From: Hymenoscyphus infarciens
Taxonomy: Eukaryota > Ascomycota > Leotiomycetes > Helotiales > Helotiaceae
Length of the DNA stretch: 62,158 nt
Direction: 5' to 3'
Assembly: GCA_001414345.1 (NCBI GenBank)
Contig: LLCB01000327.1
Coordinates: 1 to 62,158, forward strand
The position numbers and the translations under genes are program-made. Shown piece after piece: positions 12,954 to 22,789 of the stretch (its first letter is position 1; every line of letters begins with the position of its first letter). The notes beneath the pieces were generated by a model that saw only the letters and a program-made list of their open reading frames with translations, ran no database searches and had not been told where the DNA came from.

Positions 12954-13957
12954 CGTGAAAATCGTTAGCCGCAAGCCCTTCGCAGAAACCAAATTGCCAA
13001 AACCACCATCAACTTTTGGCAAGTATCCTGACTATGTACTTATACTCCTCGAAGGACTCGACTCAGGGCTTCGAACTTTAAATAAACTCGGCCATCCTAG
13101 GGTGTTTTGCGCCCTGTGAATGGTCATCGAAATTTTGGGGTGCGGCTCAGCAGTCCCCATAATATTGCCCCTCTAGTACCCTACGTGGAAGCGAACAAGC
13201 CAATAAGTCGTGCTCTGAATGAGTTTTATGTCATCCATTTATGGAGCGATGGTACCTGGCACTTGTTTTTTTGGTCACAAAAACATGTCATTTCATTTCA
13301 GGATGGAGATGTTTAAAGGCAATCAAAGGGGCAGCTGAGTAAACATATTTCATTACTCAAAAAAAAAGTACAATGGATTGAATTGTTCTAGATATTTAGC
13401 ATAATTTTAAATATAAAATGAAGTTTCGACAATAGTGTGATATCACCTATCGCCTAAGATAACTTTATTTAGTTCAATTATTCCAGCTAGTTAGAATAAC
13501 TTCAACTAAAAACCAAAGGTTCGACGATAGTAAAAAGAATACAAAGAGGGTTATATTGGAATCGATTAAAAAGGACACAAAGTCTAATTAGTCGAAGCAT
13601 GGGAAAGGCGAGGCAACTACCACAAGTTTTGCTTATACCAAGTGTATAGCTACAGCTCTATATATAACTTCTTAACATAACTCCTTTTTATTTTTATAGA
13701 TTAATAGCATACACTGATAAAGACTATAGCTTATAAGACTATAGCTTATAAGACTATACTTTTTTAACTATACTTTTTTGACTATAAAAATTTAAAAAGT
13801 ATTATAGTTGATAGAAGTTATAATAAAAATAGTCGTACGCTAACCTAGAAATACAAATAAGTTTATTCTTAGTATATATAACTTATTACTTATAGTATTA
13901 GATTAGTATATTTATATATAACTTCTATAAGTTTATGTCTTATTTAATCGATTCTGA
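12954..13957. other. Intergenic region turning into AT-rich, RIP-like repeat remnant
   Basis: The first 350 bp are ordinary sequence upstream of the minus-strand gene. From about 13360 composition becomes strongly AT-rich with tandem pieces such as GACTATAGCTTATAA repeated around 13720-13760. Short, partly inverted motifs (TATATAACTTCT at about 13661 and 13913, AGAAGTTATA near 13815) suggest a decayed transposon fragment, but I could not define its ends. Confidence 0.45.
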
Positions 13958-13959
13958 TA

Positions 13960-14926
13960 TAGCTAGTTATAAGTTAAGCTTCCCTAGTTTTAAAGAGCTA
14001 AGAAAGGCTAAAAATAGTTTTAAAAAGTCCGTGTCTTAAAAAAGCCTCTCTAATACCTCTCTCTCTCTCTCTACCTCTCTCTTCTCTTTGTCTAGATTAA
14101 GGACTCTCTATCTTCTTCTTCTTCTTCTTCTTCTTCTTCTTCTTCTTCTTCTTCTTCTTCTTCTTCTTCTTCTTCTTCTTCTTCTTCTTCTTCTTCTTCT
14201 TCTTCTTCTTCTTCTTCTTCTTCTTCTTCTTCTTCTTCTTCTTCTTCTTTATTTCTATAGTCCTCTTTATCTAGTATATTATAGTAGTTCTCTTTAAGTT
14301 TAGCTATTAAGCATTCTCTATAAGCCTTCTTATCCTTCTCTCTTACTTTAACCTTTTTATATATCTTTTATATCTCTTATACTTAGAACTTCCTCTCCTT
14401 AATCTACTTCTCCTTCTCTCTTATCTACTCCTTCTTCTCTCTCCTCTTCTTCTCTACCTCTCTTCTTCTTCTCTCTTTTACTTCTCTTCTTATCTTTACC
14501 TCCCTTCTTCTATCTTCCTCCTCCTTTCTCTACTACTCTATCTTCTCTACTCTCTCTCTTCTCGTCTTCCTCTCTACCTCCTCCTCTTTCTCTTTCTCTT
14601 ATCTATATTATTATTATTAAAGGTAGGTAGTGTTTTAAGTTATAATAAACTCTTAATATAAGAGGCTAAAATTAGTAAAGTATTTAATAAAGATAAGTTA
14701 GATATACTCTTCACTTTAATTAAAGTTATTTATAATATCTTAGAGGTCAGAAGTATTATTACTATCTAGAATAGTATTAAGAATAAGGTTCTTTTCGTAT
14801 TAAGTAAGTCGTAGAGCTATTATTATTATATTTAGAGAAGAGATTTTAAGATATAGACTTTTTAAAACTTTTTTTTAGCTTTTCTTAGCTCTTCAAAACT
14901 AGGGAAGCTTAACTTACAACTAACTG
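13960..14926. mobile_element. MITE with ~79-bp terminal inverted repeats and TA target duplication (Tc1/mariner-pogo type)
   Basis: The ends at 13960-14038 and 14848-14926 are inverted repeats. The shared core is GTTATAAGTTAAGCTTCCCT on the left, with one base different on the right, followed by an AAGAGCTAAGAAA stretch. The element is flanked by TA at 13958-13959 and 14927-14928. Those features fit a non-autonomous Tc1/mariner or pogo-like element of 967 bp. Many differences between the arms are C/T or G/A, consistent with RIP. The interior holds a long pyrimidine-rich tract with about 46 CTT triplets. No transposase frame is visible. It sits about 200 bp upstream of the ferric reductase pseudogene start. 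Confidence 0.8.
14110..14249 (+). repeat. (CTT)n microsatellite, about 46 units
   Basis: An uninterrupted CTT/TTC triplet run of about 140 bp inside a wider pyrimidine-rich tract (about 14040-14610). It would translate as poly-leucine, but that frame has no other content and is not a gene. Such mirror-symmetric pyrimidine tracts can form triplex DNA (established for the sequence class, not shown here). Confidence 0.97.
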
Positions 14927-15576
14927 TACGTTGAGCGCTGATAGCGTCAAAAGGTTATGTAGGACCATAATGAGCTTTAGAATAGAAGACTCCGGAAAGC
15001 GGCTCCAATGTCTGCCACCAATCCCAAGAATGGGCTATCGCCAAGCCGAGTCACCGCTTTCCCGTTTTTCAATTTTCGGATCACTGCATCTGTGCGACGT
15101 ACCGATAGTTTGGCTATGGATGGGGTTCAACCATGCTCTTATTCTACCTTTTCCTATATTCCCTCTCCCTAGCATCAGCAAGAGCCGACTTAAAAGAAAA
15201 CGATTTCTGCTTCGTCGCTTGTCAGCAAATCCTTTTTGGGGTACGATTTAATGGCACGAATCCGAAGACTGGAGATCCGTGGCCGCCATGTGGGAACGAG
15301 TTGGAGTATGCGTCGTTGTAAGATTATTTCTGCAATAAGCTGTTTTGTACGGATGAAGAGCGGGAAAGAGGGGTAGAGGGTGTGAATGAAGGATGTTGAG
15401 AATTTTCAAATGAGACGGTGCCGCCGTATTCGATTATTGCGGGTTTTACCGATGAGGAGATTGAGAAGCTCCATCGTTTGGAGGCTGGAGAGCTTTCGAG
15501 AATGGATCCGAGGACTTATAATGAAATTCTTGTGCCATCTGAAAATCTCTATGGACTAGCTTGGAGCACTCTAGTA

Positions 15577-16340
15577 CGGCATCCCGTATGTACCAAAAGT
15601 CGGAAACGACTAAATCGTAAATCGTAAATCGTAAATCGTAAAGTGTTACTTTTTAAAGTATAATATTATTTAATTTAAGTTCTCTCTTCCTCCCCTCCTT
15701 CTCCCCTCTCTCCCCCTCTCTATATTAAGACTAGTAGTCTTAACTATAGTAACTAATTAAAGGATAAAGAGAGAGAACGAGTATTACGTGTATAGTAGTA
15801 ACATTGCCTCCTCGCTATTAATCCCTATTACCTAACTCTTATATTGTATTATTCCTATTATTTTAAAATAAATAAGAGAGAAAGAGAAAGAAGGGAAGAG
15901 GGAAGAGGGGAAGAGGGAAGGGGGGAAGAGGGAAGGGGGGAAGAGTAGGGGGAATGTTTACTCTAAACTCCCCTTACCCACGCTAGGAAAAACATTCTCC
16001 TAGAATATTTACTCACCTCCTTACCTTACTCTTATCCTTCTCCTACTCTTATCCTTCTCCCGCCCTCTCCTACACTCTCTTAGTATACGTAATATATAGA
16101 AGAATAGAATAAGAGAGTAAGAGAGTAAGAGAGTAAGAGAGTAAGAGAGTAAGAGAGTAAGAGAGCAAGAGAGTAAGAGAGTAAGAGAGTAAGAGAGTAA
16201 GAGAGTAAGGGGGTAAGAGAATAGGGTAATATAGTTTAAGATTTGCTATGTCTCTTAACTTTTGTAATTTGCGATTTGCGATTTGCGATTTGCGATTTGC
16301 GATTTAGTCGATTCCGGCTTTTGGTATATACGGGACGCCC
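15577..16340. mobile_element. MITE with subterminal heptamer arrays and TA target duplication, inserted in ferric reductase
   Basis: 764-bp element flanked by TA (15575-15576 and 16341-16342). The terminal inverted repeats are about 64 bp. They share TCCCGTAT, ACCAAAAG, CGGAA and CGACTAAATCG, and run into tandem heptamers: AAATCGT about four times on the left (15610-15639) and its inverted form CGATTTG about five to six times on the right (16264-16306). The interior contains a purine-rich tract (about 15870-15955) and an 8-bp satellite. No coding capacity is visible. TA duplication suggests a Tc1/mariner-type mobiliser, but the element family itself is not one I recognise. Confidence 0.85.
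16111..16220 (+). repeat. 8-bp minisatellite (AAGAGAGT)n, about 14 units
   Basis: Tandem AAGAGAGT units with rare substitutions (one GAGAGCAA, and a final GGGGGTAA), located inside the MITE at 15577-16340. Confidence 0.95.
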
Positions 16341-18386
16341 TATCTGGCAAGTAGTCATCTATCTTGCATCTAACTTGCTAACTTCGTTTTGAGGATGCTG
16401 CATTTTTCGAGAGTAGAATTCATGTAACCTATGGCTTTGCCATGTATTATTTTTGGGTTGCAGTTATCTCCACTGGATTGTCCACTCGCTTGATACGATT
16501 TACACTTGATCCTATGAATCGAAAACGACATTGGCAAGCCGTACCAAGTGACCCATACTCCGAAAGCTCTGTTGCAATGAGATCATTTTATCCATATACG
16601 TTATTGGAGAAAAAAAAACACTGTACCAGCAACATTTGGATATACTAATGCCCAGAACATCAAAGGGTGGGCCACGGTACCCACTCGGATTCAGAGTCTC
16701 GCAATCGCAGCTTTCATTATCTTGAATATTGTTCTCTGCTCAACCAGTTATCGTGTATTTGAAGATAATATATAGTACGTCTCCCCACCCAAAATCACTT
16801 CGGAACTCAACTGACAACCCCCAGCTGGCCGTACATAGCAACCCAGATGTGGAGATACGTAGCAGATCGAACCGGAATCATCTCAACAGCAAACCTGGCT
16901 CTCATATGGGCTTTTGGCATCAGGAATAACACTCTCCTTTGGTTGACCGGTTGGGATTCCGCTACTTATAATAACTTCCATCGATGGGTTGCTAGAGTTG
17001 CTACAGTTCAGGCTGTTGTGCATCCTGTTGCTTATACTGTTTTGATACTTGAGAGTATGTCATTAAACCACCCCCCTGGCCAGTTTCTTTTCCTTACTCT
17101 TCTCAGTGCTAACTCTAGATAGGAGGAACATGGACAGCCGCTTGGCAACTTTATGTTGAGTATTATCAGAATAGGTGGTTTGTGGCTGGGGTCTTGGTTA
17201 GTGCATCTCGTTCCCTTGGATCTCGCTTATTCTCTAACACGACCTAGGCGACAATATTCATGGTTGCTGCGGCTTTTCGGTTTACCCATTACGTCGGAAG
17301 TTCTACGAATTGTTTCTAATTCTCCACATAATCCTCTCAGTTCTAGTCATAGCAACAATGTGGTAGTAAGTGTTTCCCCTACTTCTCCCTTCACTCACAC
17401 TAACGCTTTCAGCCACGTAGAAATCTTCCACGGAGAATGGAACGGCTTCATCTATCCCTGCATCTTCATCTGGATATTCGATCAATTCCTAAAAATGATT
17501 CGAATCCTACTCTTTAATCCCAAATTCTGGAACACAAAAGCACAAGTAACCTACGATTCCAAATCCAACATCATCCGTCTCGTAATCCCATACAAAACCT
17601 CCTTCATCAAACCCCTCCCCGGAACATTCTGCTTCATAACCTCCCTCCACGACAAAATCTGGGAAAGTCATCCCTTCACACTAAGCTACTCGACCTCGCA
17701 CGAGCCCTCTCACTCCTCCTCTTCTTTGGAAACAATCACACCCCCCTCCCGCTCCCCAACACCCAATCTCTCCCGAAAAAATTCCTCCGATTCCGAATGC
17801 CAAACCCTCCTTTCACAACCGACACCCCACCCTCCTCAATGGTCTTCATAATCCGTCCCTACACCGGCTTCACATCCCGCCTCCTAAAATCCGCAAACTC
17901 ATCTCCAATACGTATGCTCATCGACGGACCATACGGGGAAACACAGCCCTTCCACACTTACACCAACATCCTCTTCATAGTCGGCGGAACCGGCATCGCC
18001 GTCCCTCTTTCTTACCTCTCTACCCTCCTCGAATCTCCAACCACTGTATCGGTGAAAATAATATGGGCAGTACGGGAACAGACCGAGGCTGTATCTCGAG
18101 ATTTTCGGAAGGGATGGGGAGTGAGAAATTGAGGTTGGAAGCTTATGTTACGCAAAGTAGCGAGATGGAGGGAGAAGACAAAGAGGTTCTAGGGTTGTAA
18201 ATTCAAATTGGACGACCGGACGTGTTTCAAGAGGTTGAGAGAGCTACGAGAGATTCAGGGGTTGGGAGTTTGGCTGTTGTTGCTTGTGGGCCGGGGATGA
18301 TGGTGGATGAAGCGAGGAAGGCTGCTGTACAGATGTTAGGGAGGGGATATGGGAATGTAGAGTATTTCAAGGAGAGTTTTAATTAG

Positions 18387-19344
18387 TGAGTTAAGGGTCG
18401 AGCACTTTTACAGTAGGATAGCGATGAGAAGTCAATTTGAATATTTTGTCCAAAGGATAGGTTGGGCTTTTACAAGATTCAATGTATCACACTTTGGTTG
18501 CCGTCTATATCCATAAAGGGGCACAGGTATCGATCACTTGTTTGAATCCATCATTTCCATCTCTGATTAAAGTTACTAATAATTATAAGAAATGAGAAAG
18601 AAGCATTTATTCCTCTAAAAACCTCTTACCAAATTATGACCAAATTTCACTAAACTATTCCCAAATTATTACCAAACTATTACCAAATGATTACTAAATT
18701 AAAGTATTCAATTCAAAACTTTAGTTCATTCCACAAAGTTACGTTGAAGAAACATCTTTCATCTTTAACATCGTCCTAAGTTCTAGCATTTATCTGAATT
18801 TCCTAAAACTATTTTGAACCTTTGTTAATCTCTCTCCCGTGCTCTATCCACCTCTTCTCCCCGAAGACTTCAGATTTGCCAGAATGATTACATTATTACA
18901 TATCTAGCCCAACTCACCAAGTTAGAAACTCATAAAAGGCTTGGAAACATTTTCCATTATCACGACTTTTACTTCCAGCGCAAAACTCCCACCAGAGAGA
19001 GAGGGATATCACATCCAATATTTCTTAACAACAATCACAAAACACCAGCGTTATTTCATTCATACAATGTATTAACTAAAAAGACAGAAATTGAATAAGA
19101 GAGAAAACAAGTATCAGCCAGGGAATATCCACTCAAGTCCAGCCCCATCTTTCTCAAAAGGGAAAAAAAAAAGAGGATGAATGCGACTCCAGTCAAGTCC
19201 CCAAAAGTAAACCAAAACACCCCTCCAATAAAAAAAGAGAGGTCCGTTTTCTTTTCGTAGATTGCTGTTCAGTGATTACCTCCGCCCCTCCAATTATCAG
19301 TACATTCTCATCTCCACCCTTGATACCACTACTCGTACTCGAGC
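18387..19344. other. Convergent intergenic region with short CCAAAT-type repeats
   Basis: 958 bp between the reductase pseudogene and the pil1 3' end. Around 18625-18700 the phrase ACCAAATTATT and variants recur about six times in a loose tandem pattern. The rest is presumably 3' untranslated sequence of pil1. No gene was recognised. Confidence 0.45.
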
Positions 19345-20842
19345 TTATGCGGCAAGAGTCTCTTGTCGTCCCCTGGTCTCTCCGTTGATAGTGCTGTCAT
19401 GAATACTGCTCGCACCAACCTCCTCTTCCTCTTCCTCCTCATCCTCGTATTCATCACCCTTGTGTGCGCTAGCAGGAACCCAAAGGCCGGACTCGCGATC
19501 GTTAAGAGGTTGATCCTGACCCGAAAGATCATGACCCTCCCCGTTATTTCTCTGCGCCCGTCGTCTCTGACTCAAAGTCCTAGCTCTAACACTCAACTTC
19601 GAACTCACAGCCGCATTAGCAGTAACCCAATTTGTAAGCGCATCCTCGCAATCCTGAATGATAGCCTTGGAAGCCTCATACCCATCATACGCAGCGCGAG
19701 TTTCGCCAGGTGTAACGGGAGTATCGTCGACAAGTTCGAGGAGGTGCTTTCCATAACCAGCGATGATGGCCAATTTCTCGCAGTGCTCGCGGAGGGCATC
19801 GAATTGGTAGGTGTAGGCTGCCTTGAGCTTCTCGCGTGTGATGTTTGAGAGTTGGGCTTCAGCGACGAGGGACTCGGCTTCGGCACGGACAAGCTCTTGT
19901 TCGAGGACGACGATTTTGGGGGAGTTTGGTTCTTTGTATTTTAGTTGGGCGATTTGGTCGGTAATTTTTTGTTTTCCTGGATCAACATTTAGCTTGGTTT
20001 CACTTGGTTGGGGTGATTTGTCTTACGGTCTCTGCTGGGTTGAACGGAAGCCTCGATATTTCGGATACTCTTGATGGTGACACGATATTGATCATAACGA
20101 TCGACATACTGATCCTCAAGCTCACCGATCTCGTAGAGCAAGACACCAAGTTTATCTGTGACATCGGAAACATCGTCGTCGCATGCCTCTCCCCAGATGG
20201 AAAGTTGTTGCTAACTTTGTTAGTTATTGCTCTATATGCGCCAGCTGGGATAACTTACAGCAACCTCCATGCGCTCGCGTCCGACCAATTCCATACTACG
20301 CATGACATTCTTCTCCATCTTGACTAGTTGGGTGAGCTTCTTCGCGAGGTCCGGGCCGAATTGACCGGCGGCTTGTTTACGAAGTGCATGGCCTGCGTAG
20401 TAATGTTAGCGTATGCACCATAACCTGATTCAGCTGTGTCTTTCGAGTTTGAAGGCGGCCGGTGTTGCCGGCGATGCGCGAGCGTCCGAGGTGCAGCAAA
20501 CAACTGGCAATGGCCTCTAGGACACCCAACACAACCAACCTCATGAAGCTGGAGTCCCATAGCCACTTGGGGCAACTGTTTTTGTGTATCCGTATCTATC
20601 CGGAGGTGTTTGCTGAGGTGAAAGATGGTGTATCGACACGTCATAGAATAAGAATCACTGACCAATTCCGCCCTTGCCAAAGAGTCTGCCAGACTTGGTG
20701 CTCGACGAAGGTGGAGGGGGGTTCTGTAGTTGCGAGGCCTGCATATTGCAAGTTAGTATGCGATGGTTGAAGGATTGCGCGCGAGGAGGGGGAAACGTAC
20801 GGTAGGAGCCCTCGACTGTCGCATAGAATATGTGCGATGCAT
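19345..20842 (-). CDS. pil1: Eisosome core component Pil1/PilA (BAR-domain protein)
   Basis: Predicted 355 residues in five minus-strand exons: 20842-20801, 20738-20663, 20392-20259, 20210-20027, 19976-19345. Product: a Pil1/Lsp1-family BAR protein that polymerises under the plasma membrane and shapes eisosomes (furrow-like membrane domains). The N-terminus [14 protein letters not shown] followed by [19 protein letters not shown] is diagnostic, as is [20 protein letters not shown] in the first BAR helices (with TQ before the LV here). Further on come [34 protein letters not shown] and the helix ending [18 protein letters not shown]. The C-terminal tail is acidic with a run of eight Glu and many Ser/Thr, the part that is phosphorylated in studied relatives. 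Intron 2 is 270 bp, much longer than the others. No disruption is seen. PilA versus the PilB/Lsp1 paralogue is not settled by eye. Confidence 0.96.
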
Positions 20843-22789
20843 GATTGCGGTGGCAGAGATTTCGGTTGTGGTGGTCCCTTTGTTGATCCGATTTAGAAGT
20901 TGGTGAGTTCGTAGATATCTCAGTCGCAGTTCGGTTGGTCTGAGATGTGTTTTGTTGATGTAGAAAGGGCAGAGGGCGATCGGTTTGTTGATGAGCTGTT
21001 GTAAGGTTGTCAAGTGGTGACGTAGTGAGGGGACGCTATGGTGGCTGAGAGAAAGCGCTCCTACACTAGTCCCAACACGGCTACCCTCCAAAAGACGATT
21101 CAGCAAATCGGCAAATCACACCACCGAATTCACCGTCCTCCAAACACCACAGACTCTTGCACAAGCAAGCTCCTTGCGCTTCTTTTCAACCATCTTCAAA
21201 GACCCTTAATGAGACACATCATGAACCCACAGAAATTGTTACCCCATACAAGTACGTGTAAGTACCCGCAACCCAGCTTCATTAAAATCGATCATCTCCG
21301 GGATGGCCAGGAGGGAAGATCGAGGTAGGAAACAAGGTAATATACTCCTTACAGGATAGCCGAGTAAGATCAACAATCTTAGCAGGTCTGGCCTGGCCCT
21401 GGGCCTGAGCCATGAAGAATACTAGGATGCCAGAAAATCGCTTTATTTATTTGTTTCTTCTATTGACTTTGCTTCCTGTAATTGATTTTTATTATCCTAC
21501 TCACGCACTTTCAAGCTATCTTCTCCCTTCTCTCAAAATCAACAAACACACCAACCCTCAAAAATCTACGTCATATCCCCATACACCAGACACAACTGAT
21601 TCAGCCTTCACGCCCAGGCCCTCGGCACTCCCCAGTTCCATGCAGCTAACGAGCCTCAGCCAGCAGGAGCAGTTCACCTCACCATCCAGTTTCATTGTGT
21701 GCTGTGTGGCTGCGCTAGGTTACGTAGGTAGGGTTGTGCGTCTGGTACCTGAGTGGTTAGTAAACAAATGATTTGAGTTTGTAGAGGGAGGTTCCCCGTC
21801 AGTAACAATGTCAAGTTAAGGAAAGAGCGACCTCGAGAAATACAGAAAAGAACCACGTTGGACATGAGATAGCAAGCCGTGCCTTCTTCTCATTGTCAAC
21901 TTAACAATGTCTCATATTTCCCTGGCCTCGTCGTCCGCTCCTTTCCCTCTGAACTGGGGTCCAATTCTCAGAAAAGCAAAGATAAAATATCACAGAAAGA
22001 AAAAAAAACATAAGTCAAGAGAGCATCGTTCATCCCAAAAAAACTTAGTTACTTTGTGATAAAATCCCCTCCGTATATCCTTTTTCCAACCCCCAACCCG
22101 TACCCATTCATGAACAACCTGAGTCATCCCACCCACCATCTTACACCCACATCCCTTCAACCCCTCTTCTTGGCTTCCCCCTTCCTGTCCCTAACCCGAC
22201 CATTCCTTCCTCATATATATATACACTCCAGCCCACCTCAAAACAGAGATCCATACAATTACACTCTATTAACTTTTTTCTCCTTCCTCTTTTCAAGAAA
22301 GAAGTAAACAGAACGAAAGACAAAATAACCCTCCATTCATAAATGCAATCATCAAGCAGCATGAAGCCCACCACGAAGGTTTTTGCCAACAAAAAGAAAG
22401 AAACTCCATCAAAAGACCAACCCAGAGCACGCGAGCTAGGAACATAAAACAAAGTAAAAAGAAAACATAGGGTATCGAGAAAAAAATAAATAAATAGGTA
22501 TAAAGGGAAAAAAACAGTACGAGCGTAAATACAAAAGGGTATCGTCGTAAAGTCGAATAAATGGCAGGCAAGTAAATGGCAGAGGCTGTAGTAAGTAAAC
22601 AAAAATGCTAACTGGCCATGTCGCGCGCGTGATTTTTGATGCTCCTGGGGATGGTCTGTTATATGGTCGTGGCGTGAATATGTGCATGGGAGCTGATGGA
22701 GTACCTCGTAGTATAGCGCTGTCGCGTTGTGATATATAACTTCTCGTTGTGTCGTAGATGTGGGTCGGTCTTCAGGTTTGGGTTGAGCT
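20843..22789. promoter_or_regulatory. Upstream region of pil1 and 3' region of the ankyrin-like gene
   Basis: 1.95 kb. The proximal part (to about 21500) is probably pil1 promoter and long leader; leader introns are possible, but none could be fixed. The distal part has AT-rich stretches, a (TA)n run near 22214 and A-rich tracts that fit the 3' end of the gene to the right. No coding frame has domain content. Confidence 0.4.

Larger units (their letters stand above)
15133..18386 (+). pseudogene. Ferric reductase (Fre/NOX-type flavocytochrome) pseudogene
   Basis: Encoded a plasma-membrane ferric-chelate reductase: signal peptide (MLLFYLFLYSLSLASA), Cys-rich ectodomain, heme-binding helices (FHRWVARVATVQAVVHPVAY with the expected histidines), FAD-binding region (HPFTLSYS), NADPH region (LFIVGGTGIAVP and VACGPGMMV) and the family C-terminus EYFKESFN. 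Exons by splice signals: 15133-15573, 16394-16774, 16825-17054, 17123-17196, 17248-17365, 17413-18386. Breaks: TAA at 15319, TGA at 15397, a MITE at 15577-16340, an extra A in the A9 run at 16610-16618, one-base losses in T runs near 17274 and 18103, a one-base loss between about 17700 and 17850, TAA at 18198, and a final TAG where the family usually has Trp. Several stops fit CpA-to-TpA change. Introns and domain order remain readable, so inactivation is fairly recent. Confidence 0.92.

Noticed and set aside
14088..14297. 69-codon frame translating as a long poly-leucine
   Set aside because: It is only the CTT microsatellite inside a MITE; no real coding content on either side.
15577..16306. 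Heptamer arrays as a CRISPR or telomere-like repeat
   Set aside because: Units are 7 bp with no spacers and are symmetrical about a MITE; they belong to its ends.
20324..20680. 118-codon minus-strand frame inside pil1
   Set aside because: It is mostly the 270-bp intron 2 plus out-of-frame exon sequence; Pil1 family sequence is continuous only across the spliced exons.
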